Shown: positions 42,711 through 52,689 of the stretch, in pieces | Numbering within the stretch: the first letter of the stretch is position 1 | How the letters are laid out: each line of letters begins with the position of its first letter | NCBI RefSeq assembly: GCF_900188485.1 | Contig: NZ_FZPH01000001.1 | Coordinates: forward strand, 372,001 to 436,000 | Direction: 5' to 3' | DNA from: Asanoa hainanensis | Lineage (GTDB): Bacteria > Actinomycetota > Actinomycetes > Mycobacteriales > Micromonosporaceae | Length of the DNA stretch: 64,000 bases | Position numbers and translations under genes: made by a program | Notes under the pieces: generated by a model | What the model was told of the DNA's origin: nothing | The model's input: the letters and a program-made list of their open reading frames with translations, nothing else | Databases searched by the model: none

Positions 42711-44051
42711 ATGGTGATGCAGTCGACGGCCCCGCCACACGCGGGGTCGTCGCTGCTGCATCGGTGGTTGGCCCGAGCGGCGTTCCTGGCCGTGTTGGCC
42801 GCGTTCGCGGTTCCGGTGGTGGTAGCCGGGGCCAAGGGCAGCGTCGCGATGGTGCTCATCGCGGCCGGTTGCCTCGTCGTCACCGTCGCCGCCGTCTGGT
42901 GGTTCCTGGCCCACTCGGGGGTGCTGCGCTGGCTCGCCGCCGCGCTGCTGGTGGCCGCGCCGCTCGCCGTGTTGTTCGTCTTCGCTCTGCACCACCTCGT
43001 CTGGGTCGCCGCGGTGTCCGCCGGGCTGCTCGTCCTCGGCGGCGTTTCTGGGCGCCGCGCGCTCACCCAGGCCGCGCGGGCGCCGCACGAGACCGCCACT
43101 CCCCCGCCCCGCCAGCCCTTCCTGATCATGAATCCGCGCTCCGGTGGCGGCAAGGTCGGGCGGTTCGACCTCGCGGAGAAGGCCCGCGCGCTGGGCGCCG
43201 AGGTGGTCCTGCTCGACACCAACGGCACCACCGACGTCGCGGCGCTCGCCCAGGACGCCGTGCGGCGCGGTGCTGACCTGCTCGGTGTCGCGGGCGGTGA
43301 CGGCACCCAGGCCATCGTCGCCGGGGTGGCCGCCGAGCACGACCTGCCGTTCCTGGTCATCTCGGCCGGCACCCGCAACCACTTCGCGCTCGATCTCGGC
43401 CTCGACCGGGACGATCCGGCCGCCTGCCTCGACGCCTTGACCGACGGCGTCGAGATCAGGGTGGACCTGGGCGACCTCGGCGGCCGGACGTTCGTCAACA
43501 ACGCCTCGTTCGGCGTGTACGCGGCCATCGTCCAGAGCGACGCCTACCGCGCCGACAAGGCCGGCACCGCGCTCGCCCTGCTCCCCGACCTGCTCACCCA
43601 GGAGGTCGGGCCGCGGCTCAGCTTGCGGGTCGGCGGCACCGTGTGCGCGGGACCGCAGGCGGTCCTGGTCAGCAACAACCCGTACACGGTGGACGATGTC
43701 GCGGGTCTCGGCCACCGACCGCGGCTCGATCGCGGCCGGCTGGGCGTCATCGCCGTCACGGTCGAGTCCACGGCCGACGCCGTCCGGTTGCTGCGCGGTC
43801 GCAACGCCGCGCCGGTCACCCTGCGCGTCGCGCACGAGGCGGTCGTCGAGGCCGGCGGCGCGCCGGTGCCGGTGGGCGTCGACGGCGAGTCACTGCTGCT
43901 CGACACGCCGCTGGTCGCCCGGATCCGGCCCGGCGCGCTGCGGGTCAGGGTGCCGCGGGACCGGCCGGGCGTACGCGAGGCCCGCGCCGCCCTCGACTGG
44001 GCCCACCTGGGACGGCTGGCCCTCTCGGGGCCTACACGCAGACGTTCTTGA
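42711..44051 (+). CDS. Diacylglycerol/lipid kinase family membrane protein
   Basis: A 446-aa protein from ATG 42711, with TAAAAT 8 bases before it (leaderless). Residues 12-110 hold about three membrane helices. The kinase domain begins with LIMNPRSGGGKVGRFDL, has the nucleotide motif GVAGGDGTQAIVAG (GGDGT), then LPFLVISAGTRNHFALDLGL and VNNASFGVYA. This is the DAGK_cat/YegS-like fold, phosphorylating a lipid such as diacylglycerol or a related alcohol at the membrane. N-terminal membrane helices are common in actinobacterial members. Its 3' end overlaps the convergent lipoprotein gene by 20 bp. Confidence 0.88.
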   Translation: MVMQSTAPPHAGSSLLHRWLARAAFLAVLAAFAVPVVVAGAKGSVAMVLIAAGCLVVTVAAVWWFLAHSGVLRWLAAALLVAAPLAVLFVFALHHLVWVAAVSAGLLVLGGVSGRRALTQAARAPHETATPPPRQPFLIMNPRSGGGKVGRFDLAEKARALGAEVVLLDTNGTTDVAALAQDAVRRGADLLGVAGGDGTQAIVAGVAAEHDLPFLVISAGTRNHFALDLGLDRDDPAACLDALTDGVEIRVDLGDLGGRTFVNNASFGVYAAIVQSDAYRADKAGTALALLPDLLTQEVGPRLSLRVGGTVCAGPQAVLVSNNPYTVDDVAGLGHRPRLDRGRLGVIAVTVESTADAVRLLRGRNAAPVTLRVAHEAVVEAGGAPVPVGVDGESLLLDTPLVARIRPGALRVRVPRDRPGVREARAALDWAHLGRLALSGPTRRRS

Positions 44052-44487
44052 GGGATGTCGGGATGCCCTCCAAAGTGGGCATGCTCTCCGCGAGCGGGCG
44101 CTTGCTCAGCGACGAGATTGTCTTGGCCGCATCCGTGATCGCCGTCTTGACGTCGGCGTTGATGTCCTGTTTCGACAGCAGGTCGAGCTGGTAGCCCCAC
44201 CACTGCATGGTGTCGTCGACGGTCTTCTCGGCGGGAGCAGCGGCCTCGCCCTCGCTGCCGCCGTCACCCAGCTTGTCGAGGGCGGCGGCGAGGTCCTGGA
44301 GTCTGGCCTCGCTGTCGGCGATCGCCTCGTCGCAGGCCGAAGCGGTCACGACCGCCTTGTCCTCGGCCTTCACCTCGCCGGACCCGGACCCGGACCCGGC
44401 CGAGGCCGCGTCACCGTCCGAACCGCACGCGGCGGCCCCGAGTCCAACGAGCCCGACAACGAACACCGTCGCGATACCGCGCCGCAT
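44032..44487 (-). CDS. Small lipoprotein of unknown function
   Basis: A 151-aa protein with signal FVVGLVGLGAAAC ending in a lipobox (Cys21). A Ser/Gly linker follows, then a helical domain with a Cys near residue 52 and another second from the C-terminus (LKNVCV), which could form a disulfide. ADSEARLQDLAAALDKLG suggests a coiled segment. No family is recognised. It overlaps the lipid kinase gene convergently by 20 bp. GGAG lies about 10 bases before the ATG at 44487. The 163-bp gap upstream (44488-44650) shows no other gene. Confidence 0.7.
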   Translation of the reverse strand: MRRGIATVFVVGLVGLGAAACGSDGDAASAGSGSGSGEVKAEDKAVVTASACDEAIADSEARLQDLAAALDKLGDGGSEGEAAAPAEKTVDDTMQWWGYQLDLLSKQDINADVKTAITDAAKTISSLSKRPLAESMPTLEGIPTSLKNVCV

Positions 44488-44650
44488 ACCAGCCGCTCCT
44501 AGATACTGGGATTCCGAGCGGCCAGGCTAGCTGATCATGACGGTCCGACACCTTCGAGCGTGAACAATCCCACGGCCCCTGACCTGCTGTAACTGCGACG
44601 ACACACGCACCGACGGGGTCGCTGGACCAGCGCGCACGGCAGTCGCGTCG

Positions 44651-44986
44651 TTACACCGGCGTAACCTGAGCGGCGGTACCGTACGCCACGATCTCGGACA
44701 GTCCATTGCCGATGTCGGACGAGTCGAAGCGCACCCCGATCACCGCGTTGCCGCCGAGCTCGTGCGCGTGCCCGACCAGCCGTTCGAACGCGGTGTGCCG
44801 CGCGGCGTCGACCACCTGCGTGTACTCCGGGACCTCGCCCTGCCGCAACGCCTTGAGCCCGCCGGTCACCCCGCGAACCACGCCGACGCTGCGCACGATG
44901 ATCCCCCAGGCGATGCCGTACGTCCGTTCGACCCGATAGCCGGGCACCTCGAACGTCGTGGACGCCAGGAACTCCGTCGTCGTCAT
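44651..44986 (-). CDS. YbjQ family (UPF0145) protein
   Basis: A 111-aa protein from ATG 44986. VPGYRVERTYGIAWGIIVRS, then VVDAARHTAFERLVGHAHELGGNAVIGVRFDSSDIGNGLSEIVAYGTA, reproduces the complete YbjQ/UPF0145 pattern. The fold forms pentameric beta assemblies and is annotated as heavy-metal-binding by fold only; the physiological role is unknown. It is a single-domain gene lying between the lipoprotein and the amidase, all on the minus strand but with gaps suggesting separate transcription. Confidence 0.88.
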   Translation of the reverse strand: MTTTEFLASTTFEVPGYRVERTYGIAWGIIVRSVGVVRGVTGGLKALRQGEVPEYTQVVDAARHTAFERLVGHAHELGGNAVIGVRFDSSDIGNGLSEIVAYGTAAQVTPV

Positions 44987-45037
44987 GCCTACCATCCTGA
45001 CCCGCACCGCCCGGCCGGGTAGGCGGTTTGGCCCAGC

Positions 45038-46345
45038 TCAGCAGCGCGGCACGCCGGGGATGAATCCGTTGTGGCCGGTCAGCACGAACGTGTCGGAGAC
45101 CCAGCGGCCCGTGCCGATCCGGTTCCACACGTTGCTCGTGCCGAACGTGCCCGTGACGGTCGTGCCGGTCGCCTGGCACCAGACGGTCACCCCCGCGCCG
45201 TCGGCCACCGAGCCCACCACGGCGTAGCCCGTTCCCGGTCCACTTCGGACATTAAGGTTCGTGGACGCGGTGTCGACGGTGCCGCTGCCAGTGCCCGTGA
45301 CGCCGTTGACGAGCTGCAGATAGTACGTCCAGTTCCAGTGCGGGCCCGGATCCGTGTGCGTCGCGCCCGGCACCTCGCGGTGGCCGATGATGTGGGAACG
45401 GTCGCGCGGGATGCCGTACTTCGCGGTCAGGTTGCGGGTCAACGCGGCCGACGCCCGGTACATCGCGTCGGTGAACCAGGCCGGGTTGTCGACGAACCCC
45501 TCGTGCTCGATGCCGATCGAACGCGTGTTGTAGTCCCAGTTGCCCGCGTGGTAGCCGATGTCCTTCTCCCGCACCGACTGCGTCACGGCGCCGTCCGACG
45601 AGCGGAACGTGTAGTGCGCGCTGACGTTGGACGCCGGGTTCTGGAACCAGGCGATGCTCCCCGCGTACGAGCCCTGCGTCACGTGGATGACCACGTAGTC
45701 GATCGGGTAGCTGCTCTCCCGGCTGGACACGGTGTAGTTGCCCGGGTCCGCGGGCGCCCAGACCGCCGGCGCGTAGTCGGCACTCAGGACGCGGGCGTCG
45801 CCGGTGCCCCAGGCGGGCACGTCGGCGAGCTTGCCGCGATCGGGCGTGACCGGTCGGGGCGCGACGCCCACCGCCAGCCGGTCGTACACCGTGTCGGCGA
45901 ACAGCCGCGCCACCTGGTCGTCGACGGCCCCGGCGAACCTCGCGACCGGGAGATACCAGCGGTCGAGGTCGGCGCGGCCGATGGCGTCGAGCCCCGCCGC
46001 GTCGGCGTAGGAGCGCAGCACCGCGGCGGCGCCGGCCACGTTGGCGGCCTCGCTGGTGCGCAGCTCGGCCCGGGACCGGCCGGTCAGCGCCGCCGCCTCG
46101 GACAGCGTGTGCACCACGGCGTTGTCGGCGAGCTGCATGATGCCGTGCGCGCCCGCGCGCCCCGCGGCCCGATGGTCAAGCCTGGACTGAACGAAACCCA
46201 GTGCGATCAAAAGCTCCGGGGGTACGCCGTAACGCGCGGCCGCGGCGGCGAAGGAGCGCTCGACGGTGGTGGCGGCGGACGGGGCGGCCGGCACGGCGAC
46301 GAGGCCGACCACCAGCGCGGCGGAGAGCAGCAGACGGCGAACCAT
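45038..46345 (-). CDS. Secreted N-acetylmuramoyl-L-alanine amidase with SLT-like and SH3b domains
   Basis: A 435-aa secreted protein. The signal peptide is residues 1-25. Residues 28-165 resemble a lytic-transglycosylase domain (YGVPPELLIALG, GAHGIMQL), but the position of the catalytic Glu is Gln53 (FVQSRLD). Residues 205-350 are an Amidase_2 domain: zinc-type VIHVTQGSYAGSIAWFQN, RSIGIEHEGF and IIGHREVPG..HTDPGPHWNW. Residues 362-435 are an SH3b-like binding domain (TSTNLNVRSGPGTGYAVVGSV). It should cleave the amide between MurNAc and L-Ala in the wall. A TTTACA/TACGGT promoter gives a leaderless ATG at 46345. Confidence 0.9.
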   Translation of the reverse strand: MVRRLLLSAALVVGLVAVPAAPSAATTVERSFAAAAARYGVPPELLIALGFVQSRLDHRAAGRAGAHGIMQLADNAVVHTLSEAAALTGRSRAELRTSEAANVAGAAAVLRSYADAAGLDAIGRADLDRWYLPVARFAGAVDDQVARLFADTVYDRLAVGVAPRPVTPDRGKLADVPAWGTGDARVLSADYAPAVWAPADPGNYTVSSRESSYPIDYVVIHVTQGSYAGSIAWFQNPASNVSAHYTFRSSDGAVTQSVREKDIGYHAGNWDYNTRSIGIEHEGFVDNPAWFTDAMYRASAALTRNLTAKYGIPRDRSHIIGHREVPGATHTDPGPHWNWTYYLQLVNGVTGTGSGTVDTASTNLNVRSGPGTGYAVVGSVADGAGVTVWCQATGTTVTGTFGTSNVWNRIGTGRWVSDTFVLTGHNGFIPGVPRC

Positions 46346-46351
46346 GGCGGC

Positions 46352-46381
46352 ACCGTATACGGTGATGCCTATCTATGTAAA
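46352..46381 (-). promoter_or_regulatory. Leaderless promoter of the amidase gene
   Basis: On the minus strand TTTACA (46381-46376), 18 bp, TACGGT (46357-46352), then GCCGCC and the ATG at 46345. CCGTATACGG (46353-46362) makes a palindrome over the -10. The rest of the gap to 46452 is AT-rich and holds no gene; no cyclic-di-AMP riboswitch pattern was found. Confidence 0.55.
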
Positions 46382-46452
46382 GGATGTCCAGCCTAAGGGG
46401 TGGCTACGTATATTTCCTTCAAAAAAATCGCTACAATCTACGCGGTCGAACG

Positions 46453-46752
46453 TCAGTCGGCCTTCCCCGCGCGGCCGGGCCGGCGGGGCATCGGCGCGAA
46501 CAGGCCGCCCGCACCCGTCTGCAGCGACCAGGTGATCAGGTGCCGCACCGCCAGCACGATCCCCGCCGACAGCGCCCGCAGGTAGGTCGGGTCCGCGGCC
46601 AGATGCAGCAGCCCGGCGACGGTAAGGAAGTCCAGCAGCACCGCGAGCGCGGCCATCGGCTTCCGGGTCGCCGCCAGGCTCGCCGCGGCGACGACGATGC
46701 CCATCGCCACGGCGACCGCGCTGGCGGCCTCTGTGACCTCGCCCAGGCTCAC
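46453..46752 (-). CDS. Small membrane protein co-encoded with DUF1622
   Basis: A 99-aa protein from GTG 46752, overlapping the DUF1622 gene stop by 4 bp (GTGA). Two or three hydrophobic helices are visible (AASAVAVAMGIVVAAASLA, MAALAVLLDFLTVAGLLHLA, LSAGIVLAVRHLITWSL) and a basic Pro/Arg tail. The tight overlap implies translational coupling and perhaps a heteromeric membrane complex. No family could be assigned, and function is unknown. Confidence 0.65.
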   Translation of the reverse strand: MSLGEVTEAASAVAVAMGIVVAAASLAATRKPMAALAVLLDFLTVAGLLHLAADPTYLRALSAGIVLAVRHLITWSLQTGAGGLFAPMPRRPGRAGKAD

Positions 46753-47126
46753 GTCCGCGACACCCGGTCGTCGCCGCGGCCGGCCGCCAGTTGGCGGCGC
46801 TCCTCGTCGATCTCGCGGCGCAGTGTCCAGTTGAGTGCCGTGCGGATGGCCGCGATCGCCGCGAGTTGGCCGATGTCGCTGAACGATGGTGAGATCGCGG
46901 TGCGCAGGATGTCGCCGGCCAGCTGGAACTCGAGGCCGAGCGTGAGAATGCGGCCCAGGTCCAGGCGGACCTGCACGAAGGAGGTCGTGTCGCGGTCGCG
47001 CAGCGTGAGCCACAGCAGCCGGCCGAAGGCATAGGCCGCCCCTACGCCGATGATGATCGCGCCGCCCGCCTCGACGATCGTGACGAGCACGTTGACGGCG
47101 TCGCTGACCCGCTCCTCGACGCTCAC
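46749..47126 (-). CDS. DUF1622 family membrane protein
   Basis: A 125-aa protein. VIVEAGGAIIIGVGAAYAFGRLLW-like helix one is followed by VRLDLGRILTLGLEFQLAGDILRTAISPSFSDIGQLAAIAAIRTALNWTLRREIDEE, which is the whole conserved DUF1622 segment (two to three membrane helices with charged LGLEFQLA and IRTxLN motifs). The role is unknown; the conserved charged residues within helices suggest transport or sensing. It is co-transcribed with a small membrane gene overlapping by 4 bp. Confidence 0.85.
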   Translation of the reverse strand: MSVEERVSDAVNVLVTIVEAGGAIIIGVGAAYAFGRLLWLTLRDRDTTSFVQVRLDLGRILTLGLEFQLAGDILRTAISPSFSDIGQLAAIAAIRTALNWTLRREIDEERRQLAAGRGDDRVSRT

Positions 47127-47217
47127 CCGTCAACCTACTCATCGCCGCGCCGGCTCCCGCCGGCATCCACGACGCCAGTCACCCGGACGGGTGATCTTCG
47201 CGAGGAAGGACCGCGAC

Positions 47218-47253
47218 GGTCACCGGGCGAACCCCTGCCGCTCGCCGGTGACC
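47218..47253 (-). terminator. Terminator of the two-component operon
   Basis: GGTCACCGG (47218-47226) pairs with CCGGTGACC (47245-47253), with GCGA/TCGC pairing continuing inside past a bulge. It starts 12 bp past the sensor kinase stop. A second palindrome, TCACCCG-GA-CGGGTGA, is at 47179-47194. The 138-bp gap 47127-47264 contains no gene. Confidence 0.65.
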
Positions 47254-47264
47254 GCCGCGGCCGA

Positions 47265-48763
47265 CTAGGGCGGGTTCCGGCCGTCCTCGGGGAGCAGCAC
47301 CCGGAACGTGGCTCCGCCGCCTGGGGTGGGGTGCAGCTCCACCCGGCCGCCGTGGCTGGTGACGATCGCGGACACGATGGACAGCCCGAGTCCGGAGCCG
47401 CCGCTGCGCCGGTTGCGGCTCGGGTCCGCGCGGTAGAGGCGTTCGAAGACCCGCTCGGCGTGCTCCACGGGCACGCCCGGCCCGCCGTCGGACACCTCCA
47501 GCACGGCCAGCGGGCGGTCGGCGGGCACCTCCCCGACCGCGGCGGCGGGCGGGACGCCGCCCGCACCCGGCAGCCGACGACCGACCCGGACCACCACCGC
47601 CGCCGGGGCCACGCTGTGCTGCAACGCGTTGGCGACCAGGTTGGTGGCGACCTGCCGCAGCCCGTGCTCGTCGCCGAGCACCGTCACCGCCTCGAACGGG
47701 GCGTCGTCGCCCGCGCCACCCACGGCCGCCAGTGTGACCGGGCGGTCCGGCTGCCGGGCGTGCGCGTCGCGGATGGTGTCGGCGGCGATGGCGAGCAGGT
47801 CGACGGGCTGCCGCTCGGGGCGGCGTTGCAGGTCGAGCCGGGCAAGCTGGAGCAGGTCCTCGACCAGGAGGCCCATTCGGGCCGCCTCGGCCTCGATCCG
47901 GCCCATCATCTCGTCGAGCCGCGGCCCGGGCACCGCTCCCCCGCGCCGGTAGAGCTCGGCGAAGCCGCGGATCGAGGTGAGCGGCGTACGCAGCTCGTGC
48001 GAGGCGTCCGCCACGAACTGGCGCAGCCGGCGCTCGGACGTGGTCCGGGCGGACACCTCGGCCTCGATCCGGTCGAGCATCGAGTTGAGCGCGATGCCGA
48101 GCCGGCCGGGCTCGGTGTGCGGGTCGGCGTCCCGGACCCGCCGCGACAGGTCGCCGCCGGTGATCTCGGCCGAGGTGCGCTCCATCCGGGTCAGCGGCCG
48201 CAGGCCCATCCGGACGACCAACGCCGCCACGACCGCCAGCAGGGCCAGGACCACCAGCATCACCACGACGTCGATGGCCAGCAGCAGGTCCGCGGTGGCG
48301 TCCACCGCCTGCAGCGAGGCGCCCGAGACAATCAGGGTGCCGTCCCGGTTGGCCACCACGAGCAGCCGCCACGTCATCGTGCCGTCCACGGCGTTCACCG
48401 TGAACGGCTCGCCGCCGGCCCGCTCCAGCAGGGCCGCGTACGTCGGCAGATCCGGTGAAGGCACTCCCGCGGCGACGGCCAGCAACGGCGCCTCACCGTT
48501 GGGCGGGACCAGCGCCATGGCACGGTCCACGTCGAACCGCCCGCGCGGGAACGGGTTCGGTGGCGGCGGGGTCTCCCAGGTCCGGCGCTGGCTGGCGCCC
48601 TGGCCCATCGCGTGGAGCTGCTCGTCGATCCGGTCGGTGAGGTTGCGGCGCAGCAGCGCGAGCCCGATCGCATTGGCGATCAGCAGCGCGAACGCGGTCA
48701 GGGTGGCCACCGCGACCACCAGCCGGGCGCGCAGCGTCCAGTGCCGCCAGCGCCGCGCCCGGA

Positions 48764-48767
<4 letters not shown>
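47265..48767 (-). CDS. Two-component sensor histidine kinase
   Basis: A 500-aa membrane kinase. A first membrane helix (residues 14-38) and a second (162-185) bracket an extracytoplasmic sensor domain of about 120 residues with a Pro-rich loop. The HAMP domain follows (190-245). The dimerisation helix FVADASHELRTPLTSIRGF carries the phosphorylated His257, and the ATPase part has the N-box NLVANALQHS and G boxes DGGPGVP and GGSGLGLSIV. Gly-Pro-rich loops lengthen the ATPase domain slightly. It overlaps the response regulator stop by 4 bp. This is the TrcS/CseC-like class in actinobacteria; the stimulus is unknown. Confidence 0.93.
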
Positions 48768-49468
<701 letters not shown>

Positions 49469-49513
49469 ACCGTATCTCTTACGGGTCGAGGATCGGAACT
49501 GCCTGGGAGCGCG

Positions 49514-49738
49514 CTAGGAAGAGGCTGTGACAACGTCCCGGCCGTCGATGTGTGCCACGGTGGCCAGCGTGTCCGGTTCGTCGCGCGCACCGGCCGCTAC
49601 CTGCGCGGGAAGGGCGCCGGGCACACCGCCACCCACGGACACCGGCACCGCGGGGTAGGTACGCGATCGTGACCCACAGCAGACTCTCAGCGGACCGCCA
49701 CACCGGCCGCGCCAGCCGTCTCGGGCACCGCCGGTCAC
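49514..49738 (-). CDS. Weak candidate small ORF or gene remnant
   Basis: In the 630-bp gap between the response regulator and glpF, the minus strand has a frame with strongly GC-ending codons, most clearly over 49514-49672 (TYPAVPVSVGGGVPG ... HIDGRDVVTASS). A possible GTG start lies at 49738, giving 74 aa, but the first part looks non-coding and no ribosome-binding site is evident. It resembles the C-terminal end of a larger lost protein as much as a real small gene. The rest of the gap (49739-50099) is AT-richer and probably holds the glp promoter. Confidence 0.25.
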   Translation of the reverse strand: MTGGARDGWRGRCGGPLRVCCGSRSRTYPAVPVSVGGGVPGALPAQVAAGARDEPDTLATVAHIDGRDVVTASS

Positions 49739-50099
49739 CAACCATTGTGGATGAAACTGATCCGGACTCCCGGCACTGGCCGGCCGGTTAGCCTGACATA
49801 GGTGATCCGTTGCGGCCGTCATTCGCGCCGCCGGAATTCGGGCGAGACCTCGCATCTGCCCCACTATGCCGTAAAAAAAGAGCAATTCTCGTGTTTAAAG
49901 CCGTTGGCCGTGGCCCTATCGGAGGTCCCGTGCTTGACTGACGTTGAGAGAGGGCGAATCCGAATATTCAGACATAGCCGTTAGTTACGTGTCTATTCCC
50001 CGGTTGGGGCCTTCATCCTTTTTGTTGGCCTTGAGGCGCGCTCCTGGCGGTGACTGCCACCAACGATTCGCCAGTTCGCACTGTTGGGGGGCTAAAGCT

Positions 50100-51125
50100 G
50101 TGGCTGGAATTCGAGGAATTCTCAGCAGACAGAACATCGCGGTCCAGATGATCGCAGAGTTCCTGGGCACGATGATTCTGATTCTGTTCGGTGTCGGCGT
50201 GGTCGCACAGGTAGTGGCCGGTGGTTCCGGCCTAGGTGACCACGACAGCATCGCGTGGGCGTGGGGCCTCGGTGTTGTGCTCGGTGTCTACACCGCGGCA
50301 CGCATCTCCGGCGCCCACATCAACCCGGCCGTCACGATCGCGTTGGCGGCGTTCCGCAAGTTCCCGTGGAAGAGCGTGGTGCCGTACATCATCGCGCAGG
50401 TGGCGGGCGCGTTCGTGGGCGCGCTGCTCGTGCGGTGGGCGTACAACTCGGTGCTGCACAACTTCGACCCGGGCCTGACCGCCAAGTCCCAGGGCGTCTT
50501 CTCCACCCTGCCCGGTAACGGAACGTTGCCGGTCAGCCTGTGGGGCGGCTTCCTGGACCAGGTCATCGGCACGGCGATCCTGGTGTTCCTGGTCTTCGTG
50601 CTGACCGACCGTCTCAACGACCCGCCGCTCTCGAACCTGACACCCTTCATCGTGGGTCTGGTCGTTGTGGCGATCGGTATGGCGTGGGGTACGAACGCCG
50701 GTTACGCCATCAACCCGGCTCGTGACTTCGGGCCCCGATTGGCGTCCTACATCACCGGATACGGAACGGCGTGGCGAGATCAGTACAACCAGCTCTATTG
50801 GTGGGTGCCGATTGTCGCTCCGATCATCGGTGGCCTCATCGGTGGTCTGATCTACGTGACGCTCATCGGTCGGGTTCTGCCGTACCTGCAGGGCACCGAG
50901 GCGCCTGCCGGCCGCGGCGGCGAGATCGAGACGCCGGTGGACGCGAGCGGCGAGGCGCAGACGAACACACCGCGCGGCGAGCGGGGCTACATCGAGCCCA
51001 CTCGAGGCGAGCCGGGCCGACCCGACCGAGGCTTCGATCCCGGCACAGGGCGCATCGATCCGGGAGATCCACGAGATCCCGGTTCCGGCCCAGTGGATCC
51101 GGGGCCCGGCCCCAACACGAGGTAG
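50100..51125 (+). CDS. glpF: Glycerol facilitator (aquaglyceroporin)
   Basis: A 341-aa membrane channel of the MIP family. The first half has MIAEFLGTMILILFGVGVVAQVV and the pore loop SGAHINPAVTIA; the second has AGYAINPARDFGPRL. The Asp after the second NPAR is diagnostic for glycerol-transporting members. Six membrane helices are evident. GTG 50100 is preferred, with a GGGGGG run 8-13 bases upstream. The last 75 residues form a Pro/Gly/Asp/Arg-rich cytoplasmic tail (GFDPGTGRIDPGDPRDPG) not found in E. coli GlpF. It is followed after 36 bp by glpK, forming the glycerol uptake operon. Confidence 0.94.
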   Translation: MAGIRGILSRQNIAVQMIAEFLGTMILILFGVGVVAQVVAGGSGLGDHDSIAWAWGLGVVLGVYTAARISGAHINPAVTIALAAFRKFPWKSVVPYIIAQVAGAFVGALLVRWAYNSVLHNFDPGLTAKSQGVFSTLPGNGTLPVSLWGGFLDQVIGTAILVFLVFVLTDRLNDPPLSNLTPFIVGLVVVAIGMAWGTNAGYAINPARDFGPRLASYITGYGTAWRDQYNQLYWWVPIVAPIIGGLIGGLIYVTLIGRVLPYLQGTEAPAGRGGEIETPVDASGEAQTNTPRGERGYIEPTRGEPGRPDRGFDPGTGRIDPGDPRDPGSGPVDPGPGPNTR

Positions 51126-51161
51126 GCGACCGGACCCACAGACCCGGAAGGAACGACTGAG

Positions 51162-52679
51162 ATGGCGGATTACGTAGGCGCTATCGACCAAGGCACGACA
51201 AGCACGAGGTTCATGATTTTCGACCACGAGGGGCGCGAAGTCGGTCGCCACCAGGTCGAGCACGAGCAGATCCTGCCGCAGGCCGGGTGGGTCGAGCACG
51301 ACCCGCTCGAGATCTGGCAGCGCACGCAGGAGGTGATCACCACGGCGATGTCCCGGCAGAACCTCTCGGCCAGCGACCTCGCCGCGGTGGGCATCACCAA
51401 CCAGCGCGAGACGACCGTGGTCTGGAACCGCCGCACCGGGCGGCCCTACTACAACGCGATCGTCTGGCAGGACACCCGGACGGACCGGATCGCGGCCGCG
51501 CTCGATCGCGACGGCCGGGGCGACGTCATCCGGCGCAAGGCCGGTCTCCCGCCGGCGACGTACTTCTCCGGCGGGAAGATCCAGTGGATCCTCGAGAACG
51601 TCGACGGGGTCCGCGAGGCAGCGGAGAACGGTGATGCGCTCTTCGGCAACACCGATGCCTGGGTGCTGTGGAACCTCACCGGCGGACGGGACGGCGGACT
51701 GCACATCACCGACGTCACGAACGCCAGTCGGACCATGCTGATGAACCTGGAGACGCTCGACTGGGACGACGAGCTCCTCTCGTTCTTCAACATTCCGAGG
51801 CAGATGCTGCCCGAGATCCGGCCGTCGTCGGACCCGAACCTGTACGGGATGACGAAGGCGGACGGCCCGTTCCGTGGCGAGGTGGCGCTTCCCGCGTCGC
51901 TCGGCGACCAGCAGGCGGCCACGGTCGGCCAGGTCTGCTTCGCCGTCGGCGAGGCGAAGAACACCTACGGCACGGGTAACTTCCTGCTGCTCAACACCGG
52001 CAACGAGGTGGTCCGGTCGAAGGCCGGCCTGATCACCACGGTCTGCTACAAGTTCGGCGACCAGGACCCGGTGTACGCACTGGAGGGCTCGATCGCGGTG
52101 ACCGGCTCGGCCGTGCAGTGGCTGCGCGACCAGCTCGGCATCATCAAGAACGCATCGGAGAGCGAGACCCTGGCGCGCAGCGTCAAGGACAACGGGGGCG
52201 TCTACTTCGTACCCGCGTTCTCCGGTCTGTTCGCACCCTATTGGCAGTCCGACGCGCGGGGCGCGATCGTCGGCCTGTCGCGGTTCAACACGGCCGCACA
52301 CCTGGCCCGGGCGACTCTGGAGTCCATCTGCTACCAGTCCAAGGACGTGGTGGAGGCGGCCCAGAAGGACTCCGGTGTCACGCTCGACATCCTCAAGGTG
52401 GACGGCGGAATCACCGCCAACGACCTGACGATGCAGATGCAGGCCGACGTCCTGGGTGTGCCGGTGAGCCGGCCGGTGGTCGCGGAGACTACCGCGCTGG
52501 GCGCCGCGTACGCCGCCGGCCTGGCCGTGAAGTACTGGAACTCGGTGGAGGAGCTGCGGGCGCACTGGCACGAGGATCGCCGCTGGACGCCCGAATGGAA
52601 CGACAACCAGCGCGCCGAGGGTTACAAGATGTGGAAGAAGGCCGTCGAGCGAACCATGGGTTGGCTCGAGGTCGACTGA
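51162..52679 (+). CDS. glpK: Glycerol kinase
   Basis: A 505-aa FGGY kinase that traps glycerol as glycerol-3-phosphate. [25 protein letters not shown] is the N-terminal ATP motif and [10 protein letters not shown] the glycerol-binding region. [45 protein letters not shown] and [19 protein letters not shown] complete the family pattern at normal length. GGAA and a purine-rich stretch precede ATG 51162. It lies between glpF and glpD, with a 10-bp stem hairpin after the stop that may reduce glpD expression relative to glpK. Confidence 0.97.
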   Translation: MADYVGAIDQGTTSTRFMIFDHEGREVGRHQVEHEQILPQAGWVEHDPLEIWQRTQEVITTAMSRQNLSASDLAAVGITNQRETTVVWNRRTGRPYYNAIVWQDTRTDRIAAALDRDGRGDVIRRKAGLPPATYFSGGKIQWILENVDGVREAAENGDALFGNTDAWVLWNLTGGRDGGLHITDVTNASRTMLMNLETLDWDDELLSFFNIPRQMLPEIRPSSDPNLYGMTKADGPFRGEVALPASLGDQQAATVGQVCFAVGEAKNTYGTGNFLLLNTGNEVVRSKAGLITTVCYKFGDQDPVYALEGSIAVTGSAVQWLRDQLGIIKNASESETLARSVKDNGGVYFVPAFSGLFAPYWQSDARGAIVGLSRFNTAAHLARATLESICYQSKDVVEAAQKDSGVTLDILKVDGGITANDLTMQMQADVLGVPVSRPVVAETTALGAAYAAGLAVKYWNSVEELRAHWHEDRRWTPEWNDNQRAEGYKMWKKAVERTMGWLEVD

Positions 52680-52689
52680 TGTTCCAACC

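Noticed and set aside
46346-46452. Cyclic-di-AMP (ydaO) riboswitch before the amidase
   Set aside because: The gap is too short and AT-rich, lacks the conserved core, and the gene has a convincing leaderless promoter.
49802-49984. A 60-codon plus-strand ORF before glpF
   Set aside because: Its composition is not coding-like, it lacks a ribosome-binding site, and the region is probably promoter DNA.
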